Below are positions 1 to 8,595 of a stretch of DNA of 36,513 nucleotides, one piece after another. The stretch is from positions 1-36,513 of the IMG/VR virus record IMGVR_UViG_3300005613_000201; one strand, given 5' to 3'. The notes beneath the pieces were generated by a model, which searched no databases, was not told where the DNA came from, and saw only the letters and a list, made by a program, of their open reading frames with translations. The translations under genes were made by a program, and so were the position numbers. How positions within the stretch are numbered: position 1 is the first letter of the stretch; every line of letters begins with the position of its first letter. The stretch is from a virus.

Positions 1-123
1 AGCAACTCAGGTTAATAAAACAATTAGCTTTGATGTCGTGCCTGGAACTACAGTAAGGATATTAGCAAGCGCTAATGGAACAACGGCATCGGATACATTT
101 ACGATCAGTAATAGTTTTTACCA
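1..123. repeat. Terminal redundancy, left copy
   Basis: These 123 bases are identical to 36391-36513. Both copies lie in the same coding sequence and the frame is continuous when the ends are joined. A sequence-assembly overlap of a circular or circularly permuted genome explains this best. A true short terminal repeat of a linear virion genome is possible but would more often lie outside a gene. Confidence 0.95.
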
Positions 124-142
124 ACTGTACACTAACGGATAA
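1..142 (+). CDS. 3' end of wrapped virion-type structural protein
   Basis: Last 47 codons of the gene that begins at 34625 and runs off the right end of the window. The frame enters as GTA-GCA-ACT and stops at TAA 140-142. Joined across the circle the gene is 1,908 nt (635 residues). The next start codon (ATG 144) follows the stop after one base. See the entry at 34625-36513 for the description. Confidence 0.85.
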   Translation, partial: ATQVNKTISFDVVPGTTVRILASANGTTASDTFTISNSFYQLYTNG

Positions 143-143
143 A

Positions 144-929
144 ATGGCTTCAATTGATATATACGACATTAATACAAACCAATTGGACTCATTGACTTTA
201 CCTAGTTCAGATTATCCTGGAGGTTTAGAGTTTGATGGAGTTTATTTTTGGCTTTTTCAAGGTGATTTTCTTTACAAGCTTATCCCCGGAGAGGGAACAA
301 CCTTTTCCTTAGTTGAAGTGGATAGGATAGACGTAAGAACAATAATTGGAGGAGGAGCTTACACAAATTTTACACCAAGAGGTGTGGCCGTAGGTTCTTC
401 TTATGGTTATGTGCACTTTGATTTTAGTGAACCTTCAGGAGGCTTTCCTCCAGCTGTTGTATTTGGACAAAGAAACTACAGGTTTAATGTGCAATCCCCC
501 TCATTTTTTGAAGATTTAGGCGTGACTCAGATTCAAAGCTCAGTAAACCCAGTCACAGACATTTCTCTTAGTCCAGATGAAACGTATTTATTTGCCTCAT
601 CAAGAGGCAGCGGTGGCGGAGCAACAGATGCTAGAATTTATCAAATTTTAATTCAAGGTAGGGCCGGACCTGTTCGAGTATTTCAAAATGGCGTTGTAGC
701 GGGAAATCGATGGGTTGCTATTGCGCACAATGATGCTTATATGCTTGCAACAGCTAGAACAAACGCGCTTTTAATTGGTGATTTTGAACACAACATTTTA
801 GATGTTGTAGGTAGTTTAGGTACAGGGGTGACATCGATTTGTACGAGCAGGTCAGGTGGTAAACATGATCACGATGTGGGATCAAGTTATGGATGGGGTA
901 GTGATTGGATTGGGGTTTTAAAGGAATAA
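144..929 (+). CDS. Beta-propeller-like hypothetical protein (insert module)
   Basis: 261 residues starting MASIDIYDINTNQ. I chose ATG 144 because it follows the preceding stop (140-142) by one base; the frame is open further upstream, but that stretch is inside the previous gene. The protein is rich in aromatic and beta-branched residues, with short blades such as TDISLSPDETYLFASSRG (about residues 140-157), a pattern seen in WD40/NHL-type beta-propellers. It has no signal peptide or membrane segment. It lies directly after a repeat-containing virion-type protein and before small proteins, inside the DNA that separates the two terminase halves. A tail-tip or receptor-binding accessory role is an inference from location and fold style only. 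Confidence 0.7.
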   Translation: MASIDIYDINTNQLDSLTLPSSDYPGGLEFDGVYFWLFQGDFLYKLIPGEGTTFSLVEVDRIDVRTIIGGGAYTNFTPRGVAVGSSYGYVHFDFSEPSGGFPPAVVFGQRNYRFNVQSPSFFEDLGVTQIQSSVNPVTDISLSPDETYLFASSRGSGGGATDARIYQILIQGRAGPVRVFQNGVVAGNRWVAIAHNDAYMLATARTNALLIGDFEHNILDVVGSLGTGVTSICTSRSGGKHDHDVGSSYGWGSDWIGVLKE

Positions 930-932
930 GAT

Positions 933-1268
933 ATGCCTATTGTCGAATATGTAATTAAGAAGTTTACAGTCAGTCTAGCGAGTGTCGTTTCAGGGTTGCT
1001 TGATCAAGTCGAGCCCACTGTGTCAGCATCTGATATTTCACAAATTGATTTTGATCAGGACACGTCAAATATCGAGATTATACTTAATTGGGATACGAGC
1101 CTCAATCCTGACACCAAAAGGGTTTTTACATTTACAAAAGCAGAGCTTATTGCATCTGTTTTAGATGAGGTAGAATATGGGCTAGAACCTGATGATCTTG
1201 CAGCATTAGAAATTGTAAATACAGATTTAGAAGTGACAACCAGACGACTTTTTGTCGCACAAAGCTAA
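933..1268 (+). CDS. Hypothetical protein, 111 aa (insert module)
   Basis: ATG 933 follows the upstream stop by three bases and has a Shine-Dalgarno site (AAGGAATAAG). The protein is acidic, mixed alpha/beta and cysteine-free, with no membrane segment and no motif I recognise. It sits in a tight run of small genes (933-2024) between the propeller-like protein and the terminase nuclease half, presumably on the same mRNA. Its length and position suit a small virion accessory protein, but nothing in the sequence proves it. Confidence 0.65.
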   Translation: MPIVEYVIKKFTVSLASVVSGLLDQVEPTVSASDISQIDFDQDTSNIEIILNWDTSLNPDTKRVFTFTKAELIASVLDEVEYGLEPDDLAALEIVNTDLEVTTRRLFVAQS

Positions 1269-1277
1269 GGAGGCGCC

Positions 1278-1472
1278 ATGTCAATACCCAATCCTATTTT
1301 GGTGAAGATGGATAATCTACACAAACTAAAGAAAAAGTGGTTAGGTTTGAAAGAGAAGAAAGATTCGTTAATTGCGAAACATAATGAAATAAAAGGTGCA
1401 ATGGATGCAGCCAAGACAGAGTTTGATGCATTGTCAGCAGAAGTTGAGGCTGATATTAAAGCATTGCCATAA
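1278..1472 (+). CDS. Small coiled-coil protein, 64 aa (insert module)
   Basis: Strong ribosome-binding site (AAGGAGG) seven bases before ATG 1278. From about residue 10 to the end the sequence is a highly charged helix (LHKLKKKWLGLKEKKDSL and onward) with heptad-like spacing, so a coiled coil is likely. No other domain is visible. It is part of the small-gene run inside the terminase insert. Function unknown. Confidence 0.7.
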   Translation: MSIPNPILVKMDNLHKLKKKWLGLKEKKDSLIAKHNEIKGAMDAAKTEFDALSAEVEADIKALP

Positions 1473-1495
1473 AATATAAGTGCGGAGGTAAAAAA

Positions 1496-1663
1496 ATGGG
1501 ACCAGATCAGGCGTTAAAAATCATTGAGGGTGTTGTAGATCAATTAAAGCTTACAAAAAAAGAGCGTATGACTTTAGACGGAGCGATTGCTGTTTTAAAT
1601 CAAATGACGCTTGATTATAAAAAGCTTAAAGAAGGCGACAATGCGTCTTCTCAATCGGAGTAG
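1496..1663 (+). CDS. Small helical protein, 55 aa (insert module)
   Basis: Short gene with a good Shine-Dalgarno site (GCGGAGG) before ATG 1496 and stop TAG at 1661-1663. The product (MGPDQALKIIEGVVDQL...) looks like a short helical protein of the sort often found in phage gene runs. Its end overlaps the start of the next gene (ATG 1641) by 23 nt, which suggests translational coupling. Function unknown. Confidence 0.65.
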   Translation: MGPDQALKIIEGVVDQLKLTKKERMTLDGAIAVLNQMTLDYKKLKEGDNASSQSE

Positions 1664-2024
1664 TGCCCTAGTTGGCCGTGTTGTTGTGTTTACAAACAAC
1701 AATGCACGAGTAATCGTTAATTTACCTCGTAAAGATCTTAAAATACTTCGTACTTATCTTGAAAACCCAGATTTGACTCAAGTAAGGGGTATTCCTCCTC
1801 ATTTTTGGAAGCTTAAAAACAATAAAGTTGTTCCAATGAATGAATTTGAGCAGGAAATAAGGCGAAAGGCGATAGCCGAAAACGGTATTGACAATAATCC
1901 GTACAAGACGATGAATTTAAAGGTTATCACTGGAAAATGGGTTGTTGTACTAAGGTTTTTAGCAACAGTCGCTTTTACAATAGGTTCTTTTTTATTTTTA
2001 TATGAAATGGTCAGTCGTTTATGA
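1641..2024 (+). CDS. Membrane-anchored hypothetical protein, 127 aa (insert module)
   Basis: ATG 1641 overlaps the preceding gene and has AAGG upstream; an upstream in-frame start at 1611 would lie deep inside that gene and was not chosen. The body is basic and soluble (MRLLNRSSALVGRVVVFTNN...). The C-terminus, from about residue 105, is a single hydrophobic helix (VVVLRFLATVAFTIGSFLFL), a tail-anchor arrangement. The gene ends 23 nt inside the start of the terminase nuclease half, so translation of that half may depend on ribosomes leaving this gene. It is the last gene of the terminase insert. Confidence 0.65.
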   Translation: MRLLNRSSALVGRVVVFTNNNARVIVNLPRKDLKILRTYLENPDLTQVRGIPPHFWKLKNNKVVPMNEFEQEIRRKAIAENGIDNNPYKTMNLKVITGKWVVVLRFLATVAFTIGSFLFLYEMVSRL

Positions 2025-2796
2025 AAGGGCCATCCAAAGAGATGGCTCCCTATACTTTCCAGAGCGTTTAACTGAGGAGTTTTTAGAAAACGCAAAAAGA
2101 GTCATGGGCTCTTACATGTTTTCTAACCAGTACCTCAACGAGGTTATTCCGGAAGAAGACCAGGTCTTTAAGCAAGCTTGGGTTCGTTATTATAAACAAT
2201 TACCCGAACTTAAAAACACATTTGCCTTCATTGATCCCGCAATTAGTCAAGAAAACTCTGCAGATTACACTGCGCTAGTCATTGTCGATGTTGACGCAGA
2301 TGATCAGTGGTATGTGCGTTTAGCTAAACGGTTTCGTATCAACCCTACTGAGATTGTCTCTACCATTTTCAAGGTTGCAGAAAAATTTAAGCCTAATGTT
2401 ATTGGTGTAGAGGACGTAGCTTATCAAAAAGCGCTCTTATACATGATTCAAGAGGAGATGAAGCGTCGAAAGGTTGTTATTCCTGTAAAGGGGATACGGC
2501 CTGATTCAAACACCTCTAAGAACACTAGAATTGGGGGATTAGTTCCGAGGTTTGAGTGGGGAAGGTTATTTTTAGCTCAAGGCTTAGAAGATCTTGAGAT
2601 GGAGTTGTTTAACTTTCCTCGAGGCGCACATGATGATTTAATTGACTCTTTAAGTTACATAGAGAGGATAGCGTATACACCTATCCCGGAAAGGAAGAAA
2701 AATGAAGCACCACCACCAAACCACCCAGACTACGAAAAGTGGTACATCAACCGACTCCAAAAAGCAGCAGCAAGAGGGGCAGGCGGAGGATCTTGA
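2002..2796 (+). CDS. Large terminase, C-terminal fragment with nuclease domain
   Basis: 264 residues that correspond to the second part of a large terminase subunit. Residues 1-70 match the end of the ATPase region (ERAIQRDGSLYFPERL, then Y-rich segments ending in VFKQAWVRYY). Residues 74-220 form the RNase H-like nuclease: FIDPA with Asp78, IGVEDVA with Glu137, and the late acidic motif GAHDD with His210-Asp211-Asp212. It should cut packaged DNA at the portal. The first part of the enzyme lies at 32541-33296, separated by about 5.2 kb on the circle. ATG 2002 has no visible Shine-Dalgarno site and lies inside the preceding gene. The two pieces would have to associate, because the cut falls within the ATPase region and not at the domain border. 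Confidence 0.88.
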   Translation: MKWSVVYERAIQRDGSLYFPERLTEEFLENAKRVMGSYMFSNQYLNEVIPEEDQVFKQAWVRYYKQLPELKNTFAFIDPAISQENSADYTALVIVDVDADDQWYVRLAKRFRINPTEIVSTIFKVAEKFKPNVIGVEDVAYQKALLYMIQEEMKRRKVVIPVKGIRPDSNTSKNTRIGGLVPRFEWGRLFLAQGLEDLEMELFNFPRGAHDDLIDSLSYIERIAYTPIPERKKNEAPPPNHPDYEKWYINRLQKAAARGAGGGS

Positions 2797-3070
2797 CCTT
2801 GATGAGATCAAAGTAGAAGCTATTAAAAACGTAGATGACACAAAAGATACGGTAAACAGTTTTTTAGATAAGATTGCTTTAGCCAAGTCAGAAGGTTCGG
2901 ATAGCATTGAGACGTCGCAAGATGTCATTGATCATTTTAATCGTAAGGGTTTAAATGGCGCCGAGTACTTCATTTACGATGGCGTGAAGGTTTATCCTGC
3001 AGGAAAAACAGAAGAAATTGAGTCTAAAGCTAAAAAGACAAACGAAGAAATGAAGTTTGGTAAAAAGTGA
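2702..3070 (+). CDS. Hypothetical protein, 122 aa
   Basis: The start at ATG 2702 is supported by a strong purine-rich ribosome-binding site (GGAAAGGAAG), although this makes a 95-nt overlap with the terminase fragment in another frame. The N-terminal third is polar and low-complexity (His, Thr, Gln, Ser). The remainder is an acidic-to-basic helical protein ending in a Lys-rich tail. No catalytic motif is visible. Position between terminase and portal suggests a small head or packaging accessory protein, which is only inference. Confidence 0.6.
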   Translation: MKHHHQTTQTTKSGTSTDSKKQQQEGQAEDLDLDEIKVEAIKNVDDTKDTVNSFLDKIALAKSEGSDSIETSQDVIDHFNRKGLNGAEYFIYDGVKVYPAGKTEEIESKAKKTNEEMKFGKK

Positions 3071-3285
3071 TGGAAAATTACGTAATCACGACTCTTTTGG
3101 TTTATACTGTACTAAGAGAAATTGTTTTTATGGTACAGATGAATAAGCTCATGAATAAGTTGATGAGTCGGAATTACCATGAATATCAGGTAGCTGAAGT
3201 AGCGACAAAACCAAGAGAAAAGGTTAAACTGCCGGAGCAACCTGAAGAAGATTTAAGCGTTTTAAATTACGATCATCGAATGTAA
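3070..3285 (+). CDS. Small N-terminally membrane-anchored protein, 71 aa
   Basis: ATG 3070 overlaps the previous stop (TGATG); a GTG three bases earlier would add one residue. The first 20 or so residues (VITTLLVYTVLREIVFMVQM) form a probable membrane-spanning or amphipathic helix, and the rest is charged. It lies just before the portal gene. Function unknown. Confidence 0.55.
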   Translation: MENYVITTLLVYTVLREIVFMVQMNKLMNKLMSRNYHEYQVAEVATKPREKVKLPEQPEEDLSVLNYDHRM

Positions 3286-3294
3286 GGGCAGCGT

Positions 3295-5316
3295 GTGGAT
3301 TTAATCAAGAAAGCAACGGATGCTTTACTTAGTGGGAAACAGGAAGAAATTACTCCTGATGACACTAAACTTTATGCGTTTTTAAAAGAGCGTGTAGAAG
3401 ATACAAGGCGTTCTACTTCTCGTGTTACTCATGAGTCTATTTGGTTGACCAATATTGCTTACTTGTTGGGCTATGAGAACATTTACTTTGATCCTGTTCT
3501 TCGTAGATATCGATCCAATGATGCCACTCAACCTTACTTGACCCGGTCACGCATTCACGCAAACAAAATTCTTCCTACTATTCAAAATAGACTTTCAAGA
3601 CTGACAAAGTCTCGACCAAAATATCAAGTCCGTCCAAACTCAAACGATCAATCAGATAAAGATGCATCACGTTTAGGTGAGCAAATTTTAGATTATGTTT
3701 GGCAAGAAGAGGACATGGCTACTAAGCAAATTGATTTGTACATGCTTTTACAAGAGTGTGGTCATGCTTACTTAAAGGTTTCTTGGGACACTGAAAAAGG
3801 TGAACCCATGGTCGATCCTGAAACAGGTGAATTAGAATATGAGGGCAATATTCGTGTTGATGTTGTTTCAGCTTTTGAGGTTTTTCCTGATCCTTTGGCC
3901 AAAACACTCCGAGAAGCGAAGTGGGTCGTTCAAGCAAAAGTAAGAAAGCTTGATTACTTTAAAGAGCGATATGAAAAAGGTCATCTTGTTAAAGAAGAAG
4001 ACACGTGGCTTTTGTCTGCTCAGTATGAACAAAGAATCAATAGCATGAATGTGACGGGTAACGGGCAGCAGGGCTCGGCCATGAAACAAAAGAACACCGC
4101 TATTGAAATTAGTTATTATGAGCGAAGATCTAAAAAGCACCCCAATGGGAGACTTATCATTGGTGCAAACGGTGTAATTTTAGAAGACAAGGAACTTCCT
4201 GTTGGAGAAATTCCTTTTTGTAAGTTTGACGATATTGTTGTGGGTGGAAAATATTACTCTGAAAGTATTATTACGCACTTAAGACCGTTACAAGATCAGT
4301 ATAACCGTTTGCTTAATAAACGAGCTGATTGGGTTAATCGAATGCTTACAGGTAAATACTTGTCTGCAAGAGGAAGTGAGTTAATTGCTGAAGCGCTTAA
4401 TGACCGTAGTGGTGAAGTGGTGGAATACACACCGGTGCCGAATGCTCCTCCGCCGACTGCAATGGATACGCCGCCAATACCAAGTTACGCGTACAAAGAG
4501 GAGGATAGCCTCCTTAGCCAGTTTAATGACATTAGCGGAATTAATGAGGTTTCGAGAGGACAGGCCCCGCAGGGAGGCGTTACAGCAGCGATTGCGTTAC
4601 AATATTTGTCGGAACAAGATGATACAAGAATCGGGATCATGTCGAGGCGACACGAGCTACAATACGCAAAGCTCGGAAACTTAGTGCTTCGTTATATTGA
4701 AAAGTATTATAAAAACGAACGTCTTTTAAAGCTTACAGGTCAAAACAATCAGTACCTTGTAAAATCATTTAGAGGTTCTGATTTATCTGGAAACACTGAT
4801 GTTGTTGTTATTGAAGGTTCTACACTGCCTGGTTCAATCACTGCAAAACGAGATCTTATTTTAACTCTTCGTAGAGAAGGATTAATGGGAAATCCACAGG
4901 ATCCAAAAGCAAACGAGCGAGTTATGAAGCTGCTTGAGTTTGGTGATCTTGATGGAATTTGGGAAGATTATGCAATTGATATGAATCAAGTGAAGCAATC
5001 CATTGAGCAAATTAAGCAAGGGTTTAGGCCTGAGATTAATGAAATGGATAACAACCAATTGCACGTTTACGAAAAGAATAAGCTCAGAAAAACAGATGCA
5101 TTTAAAAAGATGACTCCTGAGTCACAAGCATTGCTTATGGAAGATATTCAGGCTCGTTTAGATTTAATGACTGATATGGCAAACCCGCAGTTGTCACAAC
5201 AGGAGCAAATGTTAGCGGAGCAAGAAGCCCAGCTAGGTTCTCTTCCTACTGAAGAGGAATTATTACAGGATGAATTAACACAACAACAGAATTTATCGGA
5301 GGTTGATCAATTATGA
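3295..5316 (+). CDS. Portal protein (P22-type)
   Basis: 673 residues starting at GTG 3295 with a GGGCAG element upstream. The protein has the layout of P22-like portals: a charged N-terminus, then LTKSRPKYQVRPNSNDQ (about residues 100-117), conserved aromatic clusters around KYYSESIITHLRPLQDQYNR, the GINEVSRGQAPQGGVTA segment (about 415-431), and a long helical, Gln/Glu-rich C-terminus. It would form the dodecameric ring at one head vertex through which DNA enters and to which the tail attaches. P22 portal is somewhat longer (725 aa). The next gene overlaps its stop (ATGA). Confidence in the role is high from motif content and position between terminase and scaffold/capsid. Confidence 0.9.
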   Translation: MDLIKKATDALLSGKQEEITPDDTKLYAFLKERVEDTRRSTSRVTHESIWLTNIAYLLGYENIYFDPVLRRYRSNDATQPYLTRSRIHANKILPTIQNRLSRLTKSRPKYQVRPNSNDQSDKDASRLGEQILDYVWQEEDMATKQIDLYMLLQECGHAYLKVSWDTEKGEPMVDPETGELEYEGNIRVDVVSAFEVFPDPLAKTLREAKWVVQAKVRKLDYFKERYEKGHLVKEEDTWLLSAQYEQRINSMNVTGNGQQGSAMKQKNTAIEISYYERRSKKHPNGRLIIGANGVILEDKELPVGEIPFCKFDDIVVGGKYYSESIITHLRPLQDQYNRLLNKRADWVNRMLTGKYLSARGSELIAEALNDRSGEVVEYTPVPNAPPPTAMDTPPIPSYAYKEEDSLLSQFNDISGINEVSRGQAPQGGVTAAIALQYLSEQDDTRIGIMSRRHELQYAKLGNLVLRYIEKYYKNERLLKLTGQNNQYLVKSFRGSDLSGNTDVVVIEGSTLPGSITAKRDLILTLRREGLMGNPQDPKANERVMKLLEFGDLDGIWEDYAIDMNQVKQSIEQIKQGFRPEINEMDNNQLHVYEKNKLRKTDAFKKMTPESQALLMEDIQARLDLMTDMANPQLSQQEQMLAEQEAQLGSLPTEEELLQDELTQQQNLSEVDQL

Positions 5317-5612
5317 TGGCAGAAAAAGAAGATAAAGCAATGGACCCAACCATGGATGCGCTTAAGAAGAAGCGTATGTCTATTACAATCATGCTCGGAC
5401 CAGATGATGACATGGAGGAAATGGGTGAAGAGACTTTAGAAAAAAGCATGGAAGAAAAAAATAAAGAAGGCTCAGATCTTGCTCCCGAAGCACCAGCACT
5501 TAAAACGGCAGATGCAGAGGAAGAGGAAGAAGAGATTCCTGAGCTTCCTGGAAAACTTGGCGCTCGTGCAATGGAGATGATGAGAGCTAAGAAAGATAAA
5601 ATGAAAGGTTAA
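5313..5612 (+). CDS. Acidic hypothetical protein, 99 aa
   Basis: Starts at ATG 5313 in an ATGA overlap with the portal stop. Rich in Met, Glu and Asp, with runs of glutamate in the second half and a basic C-terminus ending KAKKDKMKG-like. It looks mostly disordered. A location between portal and scaffold is typical for small head-assembly helpers, but no family is recognised. Confidence 0.65.
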   Translation: MMAEKEDKAMDPTMDALKKKRMSITIMLGPDDDMEEMGEETLEKSMEEKNKEGSDLAPEAPALKTADAEEEEEEIPELPGKLGARAMEMMRAKKDKMKG

Positions 5613-5614
5613 TT

Positions 5615-6436
5615 ATGAATTTTGAGGAACAACCTGAATCGCAAGAACAGGATTCCCAGTTAGAAGGCGCGGATCAATCCGAAAAAGCAGAGTCTGAAGA
5701 GGATCAACTGCTTGATTTAGATTCGGTTGAGAAGTTCCGATATGGTGGCGTGGAGTACACTCCAAAAGAGTTACGAAACGCGATGTTAAGACAGGAAGAC
5801 TACACACGTAAGACACAGAGTCTGGCTGAAGAACGGAAATACGCCGAAAACTTTGCTTATGATGCTGCTGCAGTGATGAAAGATCCTAGTCTTTTGGAGA
5901 AGTTTGCATCTATCTATCCTGAAAAGTACGTGAAAGCGTTACAAGCAAACATTCAAGATAGTGGAACGCAAAATTCTCAACAGACAAGTAATACTCAGGG
6001 GTCTTTACCTCCTGATGTCATGAAGGAGCTTGATGATCTCAAGAAATTTCGTGATGAGTATCAGCAGCGGACTTATGAAGCGGAAGTTTCAAGCAAAGAA
6101 GCTGAGATTGATAATATCATGAAAGAGATGTCTTCTAAGTATCCCCTAGCTGCCAAAAATGAGGTAACTGTTTTAGAGGGAGCTCGGATGGCCTACGAAA
6201 AAAACGGCAAGTTAGATAAGGGTACTTGGGAAACAATATACAAAGCTGTTCAATACGCTCAGGAGCAAGGCTACAAGGAATATTACAAGTCTCAATTCAA
6301 CAAACAAAAACAGGCCTCAAACGAGGGTCGAGATACTGCCGATGGTGGTGGTATTCCTGGCCAAGCACCTAAGAAATTACGAATGGACGAGGTTGCGAAG
6401 CAATGGGAGCAAGATCTTCGTCAAAAAGGCTTTTAA
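5615..6436 (+). CDS. Scaffolding protein
   Basis: 273 residues, very charged and Gln/Glu-rich, with an acidic disordered N-terminus, a central conserved-looking block (FRYGGVEYTPKELRNAML, about residues 41-58), long helical segments and a basic C-terminus (MDEVAKQWEQDLRQKG). This composition, and the place directly upstream of the major capsid gene, are characteristic of phage scaffolds, whose basic C-terminal helix binds coat protein. It should guide procapsid assembly and then leave. I see no protease motif. The start is two bases after the previous stop. Confidence 0.8.
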   Translation: MNFEEQPESQEQDSQLEGADQSEKAESEEDQLLDLDSVEKFRYGGVEYTPKELRNAMLRQEDYTRKTQSLAEERKYAENFAYDAAAVMKDPSLLEKFASIYPEKYVKALQANIQDSGTQNSQQTSNTQGSLPPDVMKELDDLKKFRDEYQQRTYEAEVSSKEAEIDNIMKEMSSKYPLAAKNEVTVLEGARMAYEKNGKLDKGTWETIYKAVQYAQEQGYKEYYKSQFNKQKQASNEGRDTADGGGIPGQAPKKLRMDEVAKQWEQDLRQKGF

Positions 6437-6452
6437 CCATTAGGAGAAAGAA

Positions 6453-7676
6453 ATGGCTAACAATTTCCAAAGCATCTCCTCTGGTCTTGGTGAATTAAAA
6501 AACTATTATCAGGGACCAATCATCGATCAGTTCAATGAAGATCTGCCGGTGAAACGTGCCGCTGAGAAAGTTAAACAAGGCTGGAACGGTGCTCAAGTAA
6601 ACAGACCTCTACGTGTTCGACGAAACACTGGTATTGGTGCTACTAGCGATGGTGGTACTTTGCCAGCAGTTGGACGTCAAACAACTGTTCAAGCAGTTAT
6701 TCAAGCTAAGTATAATTACTTAAGATTTGGTGTAACTGGACCAATGATTAAGGCATCTGCTTCTGATGCTGGATCATTTGTTCGTGCTGCATCTTATGAG
6801 CTTGAAATGGGTTATCAAGACCTAGCAAACGACTGTAACAGACAGTACAACTATGATGGATCTGGAACTATTGCTACTGTAAGTGCAAACGCGGTTGCAT
6901 CGACAACTATCACAATCACCGGCCGTACATCTGAAGAGATTGCAGCTAAGTTTTTGGATGTTGGAACTGTAATTGACATTTACACTACAGGTGGATCTGC
7001 TGTAGCAACTGGAATTGAAATTACTGCGATTGCAAATCCAAATTCTGCTACTGCAACTTTAACTCTTAATTCAGCTGTAACCGTTTCTGCGACTGATTTA
7101 GTTGTAAGATCTGGTGCATATAATCAAGAGATTGAAGGATTGTTCTACTCTATTAACGGTGGAACAAGCTCTATTTACTCTGTAAACCGAGCAACTTATC
7201 CTCAGTATCAATCTAACCTCGTTGATAACGGCGGCGGTCAATTGACACTAGATGACATGCAACAAGCTTGGAACGAAGGTCTAAGACGGGGTGGAGTGCG
7301 TGATGCAACTTATGACGCAATCTACACTGATTACGACTCTCTTCGTTACTATCAAAAGCTATTAAGCCCAGATAAGCGATACACAAACACTGTCGAAGGA
7401 GATGGTGGATTTGCTAAAAAAGGTAAATTCTACCTTGATTTCAATGGTGTTCCTGTTGTTCCAGACAAAGACATGTTTGAAGCAATGTTCTTCGTTCCGC
7501 ACAAAGCGTTGAAAGATTACGTTTTGTCAGAAATGGAATTTGCTGATGAAACTGGAACTATGTACATCGCTCAGGTTTCAGCTGACCAATTAGAGGCACG
7601 TATTCGATACTTCTCTAACTTGTTCAATGAGAAACCATCTGCTTGTGCAATTTTGGACAACTACATTAGTCCGTAA
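6453..7676 (+). CDS. Major capsid protein (HK97 fold, P22 coat-like)
   Basis: 407 residues with a strong ribosome-binding site (AGGAGA) before ATG 6453. N-terminal arm, a GATSDGGTLPAVGRQTTVQA block (about residues 65-84), then a Thr/Ser/Ala/Val-rich insertion of about 90 residues (roughly 145-235) that reads like a small beta-barrel insertion domain as in P22 coat protein. The C-terminal half has the motifs expected of coat proteins (FNGVPVVPDKDMFEAMFFVP). Length is close to P22 coat (430 aa). It should form the icosahedral shell together with the upstream scaffold. Codon use is less T-ending than in flanking genes, as expected for a highly expressed gene. Confidence 0.88.
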   Translation: MANNFQSISSGLGELKNYYQGPIIDQFNEDLPVKRAAEKVKQGWNGAQVNRPLRVRRNTGIGATSDGGTLPAVGRQTTVQAVIQAKYNYLRFGVTGPMIKASASDAGSFVRAASYELEMGYQDLANDCNRQYNYDGSGTIATVSANAVASTTITITGRTSEEIAAKFLDVGTVIDIYTTGGSAVATGIEITAIANPNSATATLTLNSAVTVSATDLVVRSGAYNQEIEGLFYSINGGTSSIYSVNRATYPQYQSNLVDNGGGQLTLDDMQQAWNEGLRRGGVRDATYDAIYTDYDSLRYYQKLLSPDKRYTNTVEGDGGFAKKGKFYLDFNGVPVVPDKDMFEAMFFVPHKALKDYVLSEMEFADETGTMYIAQVSADQLEARIRYFSNLFNEKPSACAILDNYISP

Positions 7677-7698
7677 TTGACAGTTAAAGGTTGAGGGG

Positions 7699-8169
7699 AT
7701 GGATACGCGCATTAGACAGATTAACCGAACGGTTCGATCGTATGATCGGGCGCTCTTCGCCAAGAGGATCGGCAACAGGGTAGATATCATGCGTGAGTCG
7801 TATCGTTATTTACCTTATGATCTTGATGGATTAAGACTTTTAGTGAGTGTGCCATCTCCTCATCATATTTTTTCATTAACTGACACTTGGACAGCCAGTG
7901 GAGAGCCAGTAGAATGGGGTTTAGAACCTTTATTACACCGGCTTAAAGCAATGGATCTTTGGAATCGACAAGATTTTGTAGAAGAATTTATTGAACAGGC
8001 TGAAAAAGAGGAAGAAAGTGAAAAAAGATCTTTTAGAAACAACACTGAGGCGTTTTTAAAAGACTTTAGACGTCAGTTTGCAAAAACATTTGAAGATGTG
8101 AACACATCTACGATGGAAAAGAAGGATCGTAGACGTGAGCATGAAAGGAATAGAAAATGGCAATCGTAA
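7699..8169 (+). CDS. Conserved-type head/connector-region protein, 156 aa
   Basis: ATG 7699 is preceded by GAGGGG. The N-terminus (MDTRIRQINRTVRSYDR) and the FSLTDTWTASGEPVEWGLEP segment (about residues 57-76) resemble proteins frequently found next to capsid genes in podoviruses, but I cannot name a family. The C-terminal 60 residues are highly charged helix. It overlaps the next gene by 13 nt. Role unknown; a virion or assembly protein is likely from location. Confidence 0.7.
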   Translation: MDTRIRQINRTVRSYDRALFAKRIGNRVDIMRESYRYLPYDLDGLRLLVSVPSPHHIFSLTDTWTASGEPVEWGLEPLLHRLKAMDLWNRQDFVEEFIEQAEKEEESEKRSFRNNTEAFLKDFRRQFAKTFEDVNTSTMEKKDRRREHERNRKWQS

Positions 8170-8579
8170 ATCGTGATCTCGACAATTCACAAAAGAAAGT
8201 CGAGTTTAATTGGCAAGGAACTGCAGCTACATCTGGTGGAACATATCAGTTAGCTCTTGTTCCTTATCAATGTGAAGTAGAAAAAATTGAAATCGCTGGA
8301 ATTGGACTTTCTGGTTCACCTTCTGTTGAAGTTGAAGCTTACAAGTTTTCTGGCGGTATCACTGTTAATAGCGACCTAAGTTCTGCTTTATCAGTAACTG
8401 CTTGGGGAACCTCTGGTGCTCAAAGCCTTACTTTGGGAACAGCAGGATCAACTCAGGTTCTTTTGGATGCAAACAGCAAGCTTGTTGTTCGTGTTACAGG
8501 AGCAAACTCTGCAGTTAATGATCTAGCAGTTTCTGTAGTTGCTAGAAAGCTACAAGACATTGTTACTCATTTTGAGTAA
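8157..8579 (+). CDS. Putative capsid decoration / small virion protein, 140 aa
   Basis: ATG 8157 has AAAGGAA upstream. The protein is beta-rich, with alternating hydrophobic residues and many Gly, Ser, Thr and Val, no charged helices, no signal peptide and no cysteine cluster. Such small beta proteins immediately downstream of the coat gene are often head-decoration or head-fibre proteins. It is followed by a strong hairpin (8596-8618), suggesting an abundant transcript end or a processing point. The functional guess rests on fold style and position. Confidence 0.65.
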   Translation: MAIVNRDLDNSQKKVEFNWQGTAATSGGTYQLALVPYQCEVEKIEIAGIGLSGSPSVEVEAYKFSGGITVNSDLSSALSVTAWGTSGAQSLTLGTAGSTQVLLDANSKLVVRVTGANSAVNDLAVSVVARKLQDIVTHFE

Positions 8580-8595
8580 TATTTAATGGTTATTA

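Noticed and set aside
75-143. Upstream extension of the propeller-like gene
   Set aside because: The extra codons lie within the end of the previous gene in another frame; ATG 144 directly follows that gene's stop.
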